Shown in pieces: positions 17,600-25,916 of a DNA stretch of 64,000 bases (positions within the stretch are counted from its first letter, which is position 1; each line of letters starts with the position of its first letter). The notes below the pieces were generated by a model. It saw nothing but the letters and a program-made list of their open reading frames with translations, searched no databases and was not told the origin of the DNA. The position numbers and the translations under genes were made by a program. Origin of the DNA: Balneola sp. (GTDB lineage Bacteria; Bacteroidota; Rhodothermia; Balneolales; Balneolaceae); the NCBI GenBank assembly GCA_003712055.1, contig RHLJ01000003.1, positions 186,001-250,000 of the forward strand, read 5' to 3'.

Positions 17600-18723
17600 T
17601 CTGCTGTGATTGTTCCATCCTTAACTTTATAAAACCGATTTCTCTCTCCGTCAAAATGTACATAATTCTCGAATGGGATTGGGTTCGCTGAGGTAATAAA
17701 AGTTTGCCCTTTATGTTGTTGAAGTGCTTTTAGCAAAATCTCTGTCTTATGCAGGTCAAGATCACCAAATACATCATCCAGCATAAATATGGGCAAATCG
17801 TCCAATTCATCGGAATAAAAATGAAGCTGTGCCAATTTTAGCGAGAGTGCAAATAATCGATGCTGCCCCTGGGAACCAAATCTTCTTAATTCGAAATCAT
17901 CGAGGTAAAATACAACTTCATCTCTGTGCGGACCTATCAGTGTTTGCTCTCTTTCCACTTCTTTTTCAAAATTTTCGTTTAATAATGCATAGTATTGTTC
18001 TTCAATTTCTTTTGGATTCTCTGAAGCAGTGCAAAAAGTTTGATATTCAAGGCCAGTACTTAAATTCATACCCGAAATCATCGCATAATCTTTTGCCAGG
18101 TAATCTTTAAACCGATTAAGCACGGCTTCCCTTTTGGCAACAATTCTGGATCCGACCTCAACGAGCTGTTTATTCCAGGGATCAAGGTGCATTTCGATCA
18201 GGTGCCCTGCTCCCGAAAATTGCTGAAGCAGCGTATTCCTTTGTTTCCTTATTCTTCGATAGTCTAGCAAATCCCTTAGGTATGAAGAAGAAATCTGGCT
18301 GATAAAAGAATCCAGGAAGGCTCTGCGTTCTGCCGGCCCCTCTCTGGTTAGCTTTTTATCATCAGGAGAAAGAACCACTACCGGAACCATTCCTATAAGA
18401 TCAGAGAGCCGATCCAATGGACCTTCGTTTACAAAAATCTTTTTCCCTTCTCCACGGGAGTATGAGCAACTTACTTCAAACTGAGACCTGATTTCTCCTT
18501 CAAACTTGCCCTTAATCATAAAGTAGGACACCTCCTTATGAGCCACATATAAATCCGAATTACTCACAAAACTTCGTGACATACACAAATAATGGATGGC
18601 GTCAATAACACTGGTTTTACCAGCCCCATTTGGACCTGTAATCACATTCAGATGAGGAGCCCAGTCCACCTTTGTCTCAAGATGATTCCGAAAATTTAAG
18701 AGTTCCAGGCTGGTGTTAATCAT
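17596..18723 (-). CDS. recF: DNA replication and repair protein RecF
   Basis: A 375-residue RecF, an ABC-type ATPase that loads RecA at gapped DNA through RecFOR. Walker A is GPNGAGKTS (about residues 30-38), the signature region is LIGPHRDEVVFYLDDFE followed by GSQGQHRLFALSLKLAQ, and Walker B is PIFMLDDVFGDLD. Length is typical. ATG at 18723. In many bacteria recF is close to dnaA; here dnaA is about 17 kb away in the same orientation. Confidence 0.96.
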   Translation of the reverse strand: MINTSLELLNFRNHLETKVDWAPHLNVITGPNGAGKTSVIDAIHYLCMSRSFVSNSDLYVAHKEVSYFMIKGKFEGEIRSQFEVSCSYSRGEGKKIFVNEGPLDRLSDLIGMVPVVVLSPDDKKLTREGPAERRAFLDSFISQISSSYLRDLLDYRRIRKQRNTLLQQFSGAGHLIEMHLDPWNKQLVEVGSRIVAKREAVLNRFKDYLAKDYAMISGMNLSTGLEYQTFCTASENPKEIEEQYYALLNENFEKEVEREQTLIGPHRDEVVFYLDDFELRRFGSQGQHRLFALSLKLAQLHFYSDELDDLPIFMLDDVFGDLDLHKTEILLKALQQHKGQTFITSANPIPFENYVHFDGERNRFYKVKDGTITAE

Positions 18724-18828
18724 GCTACAATAGTAGCAATAAATACATCCGATTTATATAAATACTATTAAATCTTTATGCATTTTCGTTATTGGAACGG
18801 TAATTCACCAAAACGAATAACCAGTAAC

Positions 18829-19296
18829 TCACTTACTTGGAGTAAGCTGAAGTTCGAAGTAGGATTTTCCAGAATGATTCTGGCCTTCTACAAATCCCAT
18901 TTTCATTAACTTATTGAGTTCAATAATTGGCTCAACCTTATGACTACTGGTAGTTGTAATCTCTACAGAACTTTTCGTTCTGTTGTCTATTAAAGCCACT
19001 CTCCAATGTTTAAAAAAATCATCAGAAGCATTTAGCTCGATATTCGCGACTCTTGTTTGATCTACTTCTTTGAAGTCCAGGTATACGGTTACCTGCTCAT
19101 CTCTTTGTTTTGAAACAGTGTTATAAAAGGTAGATCTTTGGCTTAATGGTGAGATTATCTCTGTAGAGATGTAATCATTGGAAAGAGTGGGGCCTAGCTG
19201 AAATTTATTCAGACTTGGATCATTAAGATAGATCTGCCAATTCCCACTTTTTGTAGATCGCGTAATACCCGTACGCGCTACTTTTACTTCTTGCAT
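18829..19296 (-). CDS. hypothetical protein
   Basis: A 155-residue protein of unknown function, with no signal peptide or membrane segment. It is predicted to be mixed alpha/beta: a beta-rich N-terminal half (GNWQIYLNDPSLNKFQLG, VTVYLDFKEVDQTR), then SSVEITTTSSHKVEPIIELNKLMKMGFVEG and a final beta strand KSYFELQLTPSK. The stretch IIELNKLMKMGFVEG looks like a small helical module. ATG at 19296. It stands alone between recF and the secreted endonuclease, with 105 and 87 bp gaps. Confidence 0.6.
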   Translation of the reverse strand: MQEVKVARTGITRSTKSGNWQIYLNDPSLNKFQLGPTLSNDYISTEIISPLSQRSTFYNTVSKQRDEQVTVYLDFKEVDQTRVANIELNASDDFFKHWRVALIDNRTKSSVEITTTSSHKVEPIIELNKLMKMGFVEGQNHSGKSYFELQLTPSK

Positions 19297-19383
19297 TGTT
19301 ACCCTACAACATTTTGATTGCTAACCTAAAAAGGTTTTTAAGTATAGCTAATTCCGATGTGACTTTCTATAAATTTTAGTCTT

Positions 19384-20460
19384 CTATTTGATTAACAGCA
19401 TGCTTGAGGTACGTACTTCCTCCCCAACTCTTAGTTGATATACATAAATACCAGAGGAAAGACCAGTAGCATCAAACTGTGCAGTATGTAACCCCTTCGA
19501 TAAAGGACGCTCTACTAAATTCGCTACCTCCCGCCCCATAGCATCGAATACTTTGAGGCTTACAAAACCAGAAGACGCCAATTCATATCTTATAAGAGTG
19601 TTCGGATTAAACGGGTTAGGATAGTTTTGAAATAGCTTAATTGATGAAGGAGTAATAACATCAGGTTCATTTGAAATAGCTACTCCGTCAAAATAGGCTC
19701 TTCTTACCAGGGTAGTATCATGAATAAAGGGATTTTGGTTTCCCTGAACTTCTTCTATTTCTAGACTTCGTGCTACTTCCAGGCTATCAACGGGATCCAG
19801 ATTGTGCCATAAAAGAAGTACCTCCTTCATTCCTTCAAAGAACGCTTCATTATCTGTATTGTCAGTAGTGATAGAGCTGTTGTCCTGATAAATCGTCCAA
19901 AAATAGAAAATGGCTCTAGCCACATTTCCTTTAAGATCCTCTCGTGGTTCGAAACGTTCTGAGCCTAATTCACTGAACTCGTCAATATTCGAACTAGGAA
20001 TATCGGCTTGATTTGCATCACCACGGTACCACCGAGTTGTCTGATCGTCCGGGATTTCATCAAATCGAAAATTACTTCTTGCGCCATTAACATCTACCCG
20101 TGTTGGAAATAAATGATGAATATCGCTTCTCATCGGCAAGTCACTATCAAAAAAACTTTGAGGCCAAATATGTTCCGTGTTAAAATCTCCTGCTTGCTGT
20201 GTGCCCTGGGCGTCTTGTCGATTGGTAAAGGAAATGGTATAACCTGTGTACACACAACTAATCATGCCTGATTTACCATCAATATCCTCAAACATTGCAT
20301 CCCGGGCAGCATTATAACTTTGTTGATTGGTTACTGAATAGTTTTCCTGTAGAAAACTAATGAGCTCTTGCTTAAGAAGAGTCGGTGCAATTAAATCGGT
20401 TTGAGCTTTCACCGAAATGGAAAACAACAGAATGGAAAAAAGGAGAAAATACTTCTTCAT
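19384..20460 (-). CDS. secreted endonuclease I family nuclease with T9SS sorting domain
   Basis: A 358-residue secreted protein. Signal peptide is at 1-19 (MKKYFLLFSILLFSISVKA). The endonuclease I domain carries the beta-beta-alpha-metal motif in FNTEHIWPQSFF and RSDIHHLFPTRVDVNGARSN (about residues 90-133). This family cuts double-stranded DNA or RNA without much sequence preference, often to scavenge nucleotides. The last 80 residues are a type A T9SS sorting domain (LFQNYPNPFNPNT, then GLSSGIYVYQLRVG, ending SSMLLIK), which sends the protein through the type IX secretion system to the surface. Confidence 0.92.
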   Translation of the reverse strand: MKKYFLLFSILLFSISVKAQTDLIAPTLLKQELISFLQENYSVTNQQSYNAARDAMFEDIDGKSGMISCVYTGYTISFTNRQDAQGTQQAGDFNTEHIWPQSFFDSDLPMRSDIHHLFPTRVDVNGARSNFRFDEIPDDQTTRWYRGDANQADIPSSNIDEFSELGSERFEPREDLKGNVARAIFYFWTIYQDNSSITTDNTDNEAFFEGMKEVLLLWHNLDPVDSLEVARSLEIEEVQGNQNPFIHDTTLVRRAYFDGVAISNEPDVITPSSIKLFQNYPNPFNPNTLIRYELASSGFVSLKVFDAMGREVANLVERPLSKGLHTAQFDATGLSSGIYVYQLRVGEEVRTSSMLLIK

Positions 20461-20544
20461 TAAAATCTGACTTTTTATTTCCTAAAAGATAGCCATTCTA
20501 TGTTACCAGGATATTGTATAAATACCAGAATTCAACACCTTAAA

Positions 20545-23500
20545 CTATTTTATCAGCATCATTCTTCGGGTAAATAACTTACCATCTACTTCCAGGGCGT
20601 ACATATAAATTCCACTTGCAAAATTTTGAGCGTCCCAGATCTGGGAATAAAGTCCTGCAGTTCTTTGCCCATCAACAAGAGTTGATACTTTTCTCCCCAG
20701 CATATCAAATACAACCAGACGTACATATGAGCTTTGTGGGATTTCAAAAGAGATGGTAGTACTTGGATTGAAAGGGTTGGGGTAATTTTGATTGAGAAGA
20801 ATCTTTTCCGGAACGGAAACTTCCACTTCTTCTGAAACCAAGAATGCGCTGTTTTGTGCCCCAGGAGTTCCTTTTAGTACAGATGATGCTTCCCAACTTA
20901 CCGGCAGAGAGTTATCAGAATTCGGATCGATTAACTCTAAGGTATATCCGGTACCGTCGGCGCCAGAATCCCAAGGGTCTTCATCCAAATAAGAAAGTGA
21001 ATCAACGAGTATTCCGTCAGCATCAAAAAGCCGTACTGCATCAGAGCCTCCGGCAAGTCCATAGCCCAACTCTCCAAACAAAGGCGAAATACCAGAATAC
21101 TGAGAGTTGAAATCATCCAAATCTGCAGATACTACGAGGTAGGTATCTGACTCCATAGTGGTGCCGTTTGGAAACTCATATACGTGCGAATCATCTTCGT
21201 CTTTCAGTTGCCATCCACTTATGTCTACTTCGAAACCTGCTGTGTTATACAACTCAACCCAATCTCCAGTTTCTTCTTCCTCGTCGGCGTTGTACATAAT
21301 CTCGTTGATAACAACATTCGATGATTCTTCCTGATCAAGGGCAAAATTAGCCGTATACGTTGTTGTCCCTGGAAATACTTCTCTGTTGTTAGATGTGATT
21401 CCTGCATCATCACTCCAGCCAATAAATTTATATCCTCGTTTTGGAATAGCCTCAATTTCTACTGCCATATTTCCAAAATATTGCCCCGACCACGGGTAAG
21501 AATCCGGCATAATTCTATTTACTTTTACTTCGCCATGTTCCTGATTAGAGGAGTTAACTGTCAATGTATTCAGCACAGATAAACGAAATCTATTCACAAA
21601 AAACGATTCCATATTATCCGGGCGATCGTCTGCAAAGCCTTTCATTCTTGATACTTCACTTTCCCAACCTTCTACCCAATTACCCCACTTTTGGGTTTGG
21701 CGAGGAATTTCCGATTCGATGATTCCAGCCAACGAATCTATAACAGAATGAACATAATCTGGCTGAAAGGAGGTGTTCATTAAATCTGCCATCCTATTCG
21801 CAAACTTTTGCACGAAAATAGGACTCTGTACCATTCTCCTTAACATATAGGTAGACCAAGGTGGATTTGGCCAACCACAATTACAATTTGTATCAAGAGC
21901 AAACTCCAAGGTATTGTCGGTAGCAGCACTTCTGGACCAGTCGTAAAGATCAAAGCCAAAATCGGTATCATACATAATCCACCGCCAGGAGCCATTAGTC
22001 CGATGATCTCTCCAGAAACGCATATTGTTTCCCGGCCAATCCGTATTTCCATAATAGATTTGAGCAGAGACATAATCGATGTAATTATCTATATCCAAAT
22101 ATGCCTCCACCTGAGCATATTGCTCTTCATTTGTCATATTTACAGATCCGAGAAGGTTCATAAAATCATCGAAATTCTCAGAGCTGCCATGTACGACCCA
22201 GCGATCATTTTCGAGCAAGTCAATTTGATCTGAATCAGCCTCGCTATTCGATTCAATAAAATGCTCGTTGATCTTCTCTCTGATGTTATGGATACCCCAA
22301 TACTCACCGTTCAGATACACAACTACTGGCCGGAAAGCCTGATAATCAATTTCTGTATCCTCAACCAGCGTTTTCATCATTCCATCTCGGAACATGGAGA
22401 AGCCTGCACCAATAAAATCATTCCCTGAGTTACGAAGCACAAATCCTTGAAATTTGTCAATATCCTTTTCTTCAAAGAGCTTGTAGTCAAGCTCAGCGTT
22501 ACCATACTCTCCTCTAAAAAAAATAGAAAGTGATTTTACAGGGTTACTTCGACTACACCCCCCAAAAATCTTAGCTCCAGCTTCTGAACTAAATCCAAGC
22601 TCGCCCGTTTTTTCATACAGCTCGATATGGATAGGAATTTCCCAATCCTGATTCCAATTTGATGGCCCTACACAGTTTCCTGAAATACCGTTTGTTCCCA
22701 CTACATATATTCCGGTTTCATCATCCCATAGATTATCAGGATTCGTATTTACTGCTACAATTGGCAGATCATGCTCAGTTCCTATTACATAGGTTTGTGT
22801 CGTAACTGTACTTGAGAGCTTACCATCTTCAATAGTTCTTAAACGAAGTGCAGTATGGGAAGTAATTATCATCGAGTCACCTCCAAAAACGGGAGAACTT
22901 GTGGTAGGCTCGCTCCCGTCAGTAGTGTAATATACTCTGTCCGAAAACTCAGAGTTTGTGAGTGAAATAGAAACTGGGTTAGGATGATATCCACCGGAAA
23001 TGCTTAATTCCGGAATTGGTAGTCGTTCTAAAAAACCGTCATCTGGATTTTGAGAAAGAGGAGTTGGTATTGAGAAAATAAATAGTTGCTCCAAATCAGC
23101 ATGCGTTCTGCCAAAAGACTCTCCTTGCCTTAACTCCGGAACTAAAAGCTCATCTACGATTGAAGAATCTTCTAAAGCAGAAAGGAAAATCGATTCTCCA
23201 GCACTGCTTATTTTAAAATTCAGATGTGGATATACAACCTGGGAAGCTTGTAAGTTTGTTTCAGGAGCAACACTTCCTGTTACTCCATCCGGACTCGAAT
23301 ATCCAAGGCTCAAGAAAGGTATTAGTGTGATATCGGACGAGCCAGAGCTATTATTATGCACTTGAATAGCAAGTACGTTTGTTCCCTCAACTAATAAACC
23401 CTCTATTTCTGTGATTAAAATACCATCCAGCTCCTGCCCATATATCAATCTTGGTTCCAGATATGTATTAGCCACTGTATTATATCCAGCTGGGCTCTCT

Positions 23501-24117
23501 CCACTCATATTCGCTCTTGCAATTTCAACTCCATTTAAAAAAGCGATATAGCCATCATCATAATCCACATGGAGCATCACATTGTTTATGGATAAAGGAT
23601 CTTCAACATCAAATTCAGCTCTGGTAAAAATGGAAAGGGTACCGTTTGGAACCTGGGTAGCATCATCATTATCTCCATATCCGATTCCATAACTTCCTGC
23701 GCTCCAGCCTGAATCGTCAAAACCCGGATCTATCCATGAAGACGGAGTCTGAGAACTCGGAACGATATATCTCATTTCACTTTGCTCTTCTATCTTCGTT
23801 TCCCAAAATGTGGTAAAGCCTTCCCTGTTTTTGTCTGAGGCATATAGAAGAAAGTACCCTCCTGTTTCTATTTCGACATTTGGAAGAGGATATTTTATGA
23901 GATCAAGCGAATCATCCGAGATTGAAAACTCGGACAGATTTACGCTACTATTTGTAGGATTATATAATTCAATCCAATCCGGAAAATCACCTTCTTCGTC
24001 GGTAACTCCGCTCCCATTCGTTGAAACTACTTCATTGATTACTACTTGCCCTCTTGTACTAATTGGCATGAGCGCAGTAATGCTCAAAAAAAGCGCTGTC
24101 ACATATTTAAACATCAT
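20545..24117 (-). CDS. large secreted CotH-kinase / lamin-tail multidomain protein with T9SS sorting domain
   Basis: A 1190-residue secreted protein. Signal peptide at 1-23. Domains in order: lamin-tail domain (about 24-115, VVINEVVSTNGSG, DWIELYNPTNSSVNLS); a beta-rich region with jellyroll-like segments (about 125-270); a chitobiase-type beta segment (about 375-445, YYTTDGSEPTTSSPVF); a CotH kinase-like domain (about 450-800, KSLSIFFRGEYGN, VYLNGEYWGIHNIREKIN, WRWIMYDTDFGFDLYDW); a bacterial repeat (about 850-930, GYKFIGWSDD); a second lamin-tail domain (about 935-1085); and a T9SS sorting domain (LNQNYPNPFNPSTT, ending RRMMLIK). CotH kinases of spore formers phosphorylate coat proteins; such bacterial surface versions are poorly studied. 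Substrate unknown. Confidence 0.9.
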   Translation of the reverse strand: MMFKYVTALFLSITALMPISTRGQVVINEVVSTNGSGVTDEEGDFPDWIELYNPTNSSVNLSEFSISDDSLDLIKYPLPNVEIETGGYFLLYASDKNREGFTTFWETKIEEQSEMRYIVPSSQTPSSWIDPGFDDSGWSAGSYGIGYGDNDDATQVPNGTLSIFTRAEFDVEDPLSINNVMLHVDYDDGYIAFLNGVEIARANMSGESPAGYNTVANTYLEPRLIYGQELDGILITEIEGLLVEGTNVLAIQVHNNSSGSSDITLIPFLSLGYSSPDGVTGSVAPETNLQASQVVYPHLNFKISSAGESIFLSALEDSSIVDELLVPELRQGESFGRTHADLEQLFIFSIPTPLSQNPDDGFLERLPIPELSISGGYHPNPVSISLTNSEFSDRVYYTTDGSEPTTSSPVFGGDSMIITSHTALRLRTIEDGKLSSTVTTQTYVIGTEHDLPIVAVNTNPDNLWDDETGIYVVGTNGISGNCVGPSNWNQDWEIPIHIELYEKTGELGFSSEAGAKIFGGCSRSNPVKSLSIFFRGEYGNAELDYKLFEEKDIDKFQGFVLRNSGNDFIGAGFSMFRDGMMKTLVEDTEIDYQAFRPVVVYLNGEYWGIHNIREKINEHFIESNSEADSDQIDLLENDRWVVHGSSENFDDFMNLLGSVNMTNEEQYAQVEAYLDIDNYIDYVSAQIYYGNTDWPGNNMRFWRDHRTNGSWRWIMYDTDFGFDLYDWSRSAATDNTLEFALDTNCNCGWPNPPWSTYMLRRMVQSPIFVQKFANRMADLMNTSFQPDYVHSVIDSLAGIIESEIPRQTQKWGNWVEGWESEVSRMKGFADDRPDNMESFFVNRFRLSVLNTLTVNSSNQEHGEVKVNRIMPDSYPWSGQYFGNMAVEIEAIPKRGYKFIGWSDDAGITSNNREVFPGTTTYTANFALDQEESSNVVINEIMYNADEEEETGDWVELYNTAGFEVDISGWQLKDEDDSHVYEFPNGTTMESDTYLVVSADLDDFNSQYSGISPLFGELGYGLAGGSDAVRLFDADGILVDSLSYLDEDPWDSGADGTGYTLELIDPNSDNSLPVSWEASSVLKGTPGAQNSAFLVSEEVEVSVPEKILLNQNYPNPFNPSTTISFEIPQSSYVRLVVFDMLGRKVSTLVDGQRTAGLYSQIWDAQNFASGIYMYALEVDGKLFTRRMMLIK

Positions 24118-24133
24118 GCTGATCTTTTATTCC

Positions 24134-24159
24134 AAAAAACGCCGATCTCTGATCGGCGC
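24134..24159 (-). terminator. intrinsic terminator after msrA
   Basis: On the minus strand CGCCGATC-AGA-GATCGGCG is followed by six T residues. It lies between the msrA stop (24244) and the ATG of the CotH gene (24117), so it ends the msrA transcript. Confidence 0.85.
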
Positions 24160-24243
24160 TATATAAAATAACTTTTTGAAGCTGGAATATCGAATGTGGG
24201 AATTTTTATCTGTTACTTCTGGAAACTCTCGTTTTGCTCCAAG

Positions 24244-24864
24244 CTAAAAAGGCATGTTGCTCTTTAAAAGATGCTTAAACTCTTTTTTAAACTTCTTGAT
24301 TTTAGGAGCAATTACATACGAGCAATATCCAGCGTTTGGGTTATTCTCGAAGTAGTTTTGATGATAGTTTTCTGCCACATAATAATTTGTTAGTGGCTCA
24401 ATGGTAGTAACAATTGGATCGTCCCATAACCCGGATGCATCAGTATCCTTCAATGATTTTTCTGCAATAGCCTTTTGCTCTTCATTATGATAAAAAATGA
24501 CCGAACGGTACATAGGTCCAACATCATTTCCCTGACGGTTTAGTGTAGTAGGGTTATGAGTATGCCACAGTACGGTTAAGAGCTCTTCATAAGTAATTAC
24601 CTCTGGATCGAAGTGAATACGTGCTACTTCAGCATGCCCTGTTCTACCTGTGGTTACTTCTCTATAAGATGGGTTATCGACGTGCCCACCAGAGTATCCG
24701 GATTCAACATGTACTATTCCTTCAACAAGCTCATAAATAGCTTCAACACACCAAAAGCAACCTGCTCCAAAAGTCGCTTGCTCTAATTTCTTTTCCATAT
24801 CCTGTGCATAACTTAATGTAGAGATACTTAAAAAAAGCGCTCCAAAAATTATCTTTTTAAACAT
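24244..24864 (-). CDS. msrA: peptide-methionine (S)-S-oxide reductase, exported
   Basis: A 206-residue MsrA that repairs the S form of methionine sulfoxide in proteins. The catalytic motif GAGCFWCVEAIYE has the nucleophilic C36. Other conserved parts are VESGYSGGHVDNPSYREV, HAEVARIHFDP, LTVLWHTHNPTTLNRQGNDVG and AENYHQNYFE. A signal peptide (MFKKIIFGALFLSISTLSYAQ, residues 1-21) places it in the periplasm, so it repairs envelope proteins. It is monocistronic, with a terminator behind it. Confidence 0.96.
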   Translation of the reverse strand: MFKKIIFGALFLSISTLSYAQDMEKKLEQATFGAGCFWCVEAIYELVEGIVHVESGYSGGHVDNPSYREVTTGRTGHAEVARIHFDPEVITYEELLTVLWHTHNPTTLNRQGNDVGPMYRSVIFYHNEEQKAIAEKSLKDTDASGLWDDPIVTTIEPLTNYYVAENYHQNYFENNPNAGYCSYVIAPKIKKFKKEFKHLLKSNMPF

Positions 24865-24988
24865 AGTATTTCCTTTTTTGATCTAATTAACGGAATACCC
24901 TGCTGTTGTGTATCACGAAAAGGTAACATCTTTGGAAAAGAATGCATTCGTTTAAAGGTTGATCACTTTTACTCTAAAGCTTCTATTT

Positions 24989-25327
24989 TTACCTGAGCAG
25001 TCCTACAAACTTGATTTCAAAACCATAGGTATACCTTCCACCTGACCAAAAATTAAAAAATACTTTAGTTGGCGATTTACATTTTTGGCAATAAAAATCT
25101 AAAAATGAATTACAGCCCTTTCTCCCGTAAGACTTAAACTCTTGATTATCCGAATCCGAAAGGTTCGAATACGACGAAGTAGTATGTTTATCAAAATCCT
25201 TAAAACTGAACCTGAGGCTTTTATTACATTTTGGACAAGTATAAACTGATTTTGGATGTAGATCCCAATCTTCATCTCTTTGAAAATTCAACTTGCTAAA
25301 CCAATTTTCTGCTTCATAAATTTGCAT
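24989..25327 (-). CDS. small zinc-ribbon-like hypothetical protein
   Basis: A 112-residue cytoplasmic protein with two Cys pairs, TCPKCNKSLRF (about residues 31-35) and YCQKCKSPT (about 80-83), which are spaced as in a zinc ribbon. The region between (KDFDKHTTSSYSN, then GRKGCNSFLDF) is polar and not repetitive. No family was recognised. ATG at 25327. A short reading frame (25362-25481) and the GIY-YIG unit lie just upstream on the same strand. Confidence 0.6.
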   Translation of the reverse strand: MQIYEAENWFSKLNFQRDEDWDLHPKSVYTCPKCNKSLRFSFKDFDKHTTSSYSNLSDSDNQEFKSYGRKGCNSFLDFYCQKCKSPTKVFFNFWSGGRYTYGFEIKFVGLLR

Positions 25328-25361
25328 AAGATTATAGGTTAGACTCTAAATTTACATCTTA

Positions 25362-25481
25362 CTAGTTTTGTTCCGTTAAGATTGAAGTAACTGAATAATT
25401 TTGTTGCCAACAACTGTAGTACTTTTGGTTTTCGGATAATTCATTGAACTCTTTGGCTAACCTCGGTAGTATTTTATTCAC
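25362..25481 (-). CDS. possible 39-residue small protein or gene remnant
   Basis: An open frame below usual gene-size limits: GTG at 25481, stop at 25362, translating as MNKILPRLAKEFNELSENQK and then YYSCWQQNYSVTSILTEQN. An AAGGAG ribosome site lies 9 nt before the GTG. The frame is also open upstream through the left 27-bp palindrome, so this may instead be the 3' end of a gene cut by that element. The amino-acid mix is plausible for a protein; no family is recognised. Confidence 0.3.
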   Translation of the reverse strand: MNKILPRLAKEFNELSENQKYYSCWQQNYSVTSILTEQN

Positions 25482-25502
25482 TTGTCGCAACTCCTTTATA
25501 AA

Positions 25503-25529
25503 GTCATCCCGAACTTGTTTCGGGATCTT
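25503..25529 (+). repeat. 27-bp palindromic repeat, left boundary of the GIY-YIG unit
   Basis: Starts GTCATCCCGAAC and ends TTTCGGGATCTT. The core ATCCCGAA-CTTGT-TTCGGGAT is a perfect 8-bp hairpin. It is an inverted copy of the repeat at 25865-25891, matching at 25 of 27 positions. The two differences (C/T and G/A) pair with each other in the stem, so the hairpin is kept. It begins 10 bp after the GIY-YIG stop. Confidence 0.85.
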
Positions 25530-25538
25530 ACGGAATGG

Positions 25539-25829
25539 CTATGTCCTCATAGTTTCATAGCAATCTTTCAGTTTAGGATTATGTTGCTTCACCAGATTCC
25601 ACTTCCTGTCTTTATGCCGGTTCTTTAGCTGTTTTTCTCTTGTAATAGCGTCAGTTATTGAATCTAATCCCTCTGCATAAACAAGAATTGTAAGCTTATA
25701 CCTAGCTGTGAACTCTGATCCTTTTCCTTCTTTGTGTTCCCAAATCCGTCTGGAAAGGTTGCTAGTTACCCCTATATAAGGTGCTGATCTTTTATAGTTG
25801 GTAAGAAAATATACATAGCCTTTGTTCAT
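25539..25829 (-). CDS. small GIY-YIG nuclease-domain protein between inverted repeats
   Basis: A 96-residue single-domain GIY-YIG protein of the YhbQ/UvrC-like type. The two signature blocks are GYVYFLTN (residues 4-11, the GIY position) and PYIGVTSNLSRRIWEHK (18-34, the YIG position with the following Arg). The conserved metal-binding Glu lies in ITREKQLKN (about 62-68). Such proteins cut or nick DNA, often at structured sites. The gene has its own ATG at 25829 and is framed by 27-bp inverted palindromes 10 bp after the stop and 36 bp before the start. The whole unit is about 390 bp. Mobility or a role in repeat maintenance is inferred; the nuclease family call is firm. Confidence 0.88.
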   Translation of the reverse strand: MNKGYVYFLTNYKRSAPYIGVTSNLSRRIWEHKEGKGSEFTARYKLTILVYAEGLDSITDAITREKQLKNRHKDRKWNLVKQHNPKLKDCYETMRT

Positions 25830-25864
25830 ACTTTGTAAGACGCATTAAAGAATGAATCCTTACA

Positions 25865-25891
25865 AAGATCCTGAAACAAGTTCAGGATGAC
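25865..25891 (-). repeat. 27-bp palindromic repeat, right boundary of the GIY-YIG unit
   Basis: Read on the minus strand it starts GTCATCCTGAAC and ends TTTCAGGATCTT, with the hairpin ATCCTGAA-CTTGT-TTCAGGAT. It is the inverted counterpart of 25503-25529. It lies between the ABC ATPase stop (25917) and the GIY-YIG start (25829). Confidence 0.85.
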
Positions 25892-25916
25892 GGTTGAAAG
25901 GAAAATACTGGGCTTA

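Noticed and set aside
25503-25891. The GIY-YIG unit as a classical insertion sequence or group I intron
   Set aside because: No transposase is present, the ends are palindromic repeats rather than IS termini, and no intron core or interrupted conserved exon was seen.
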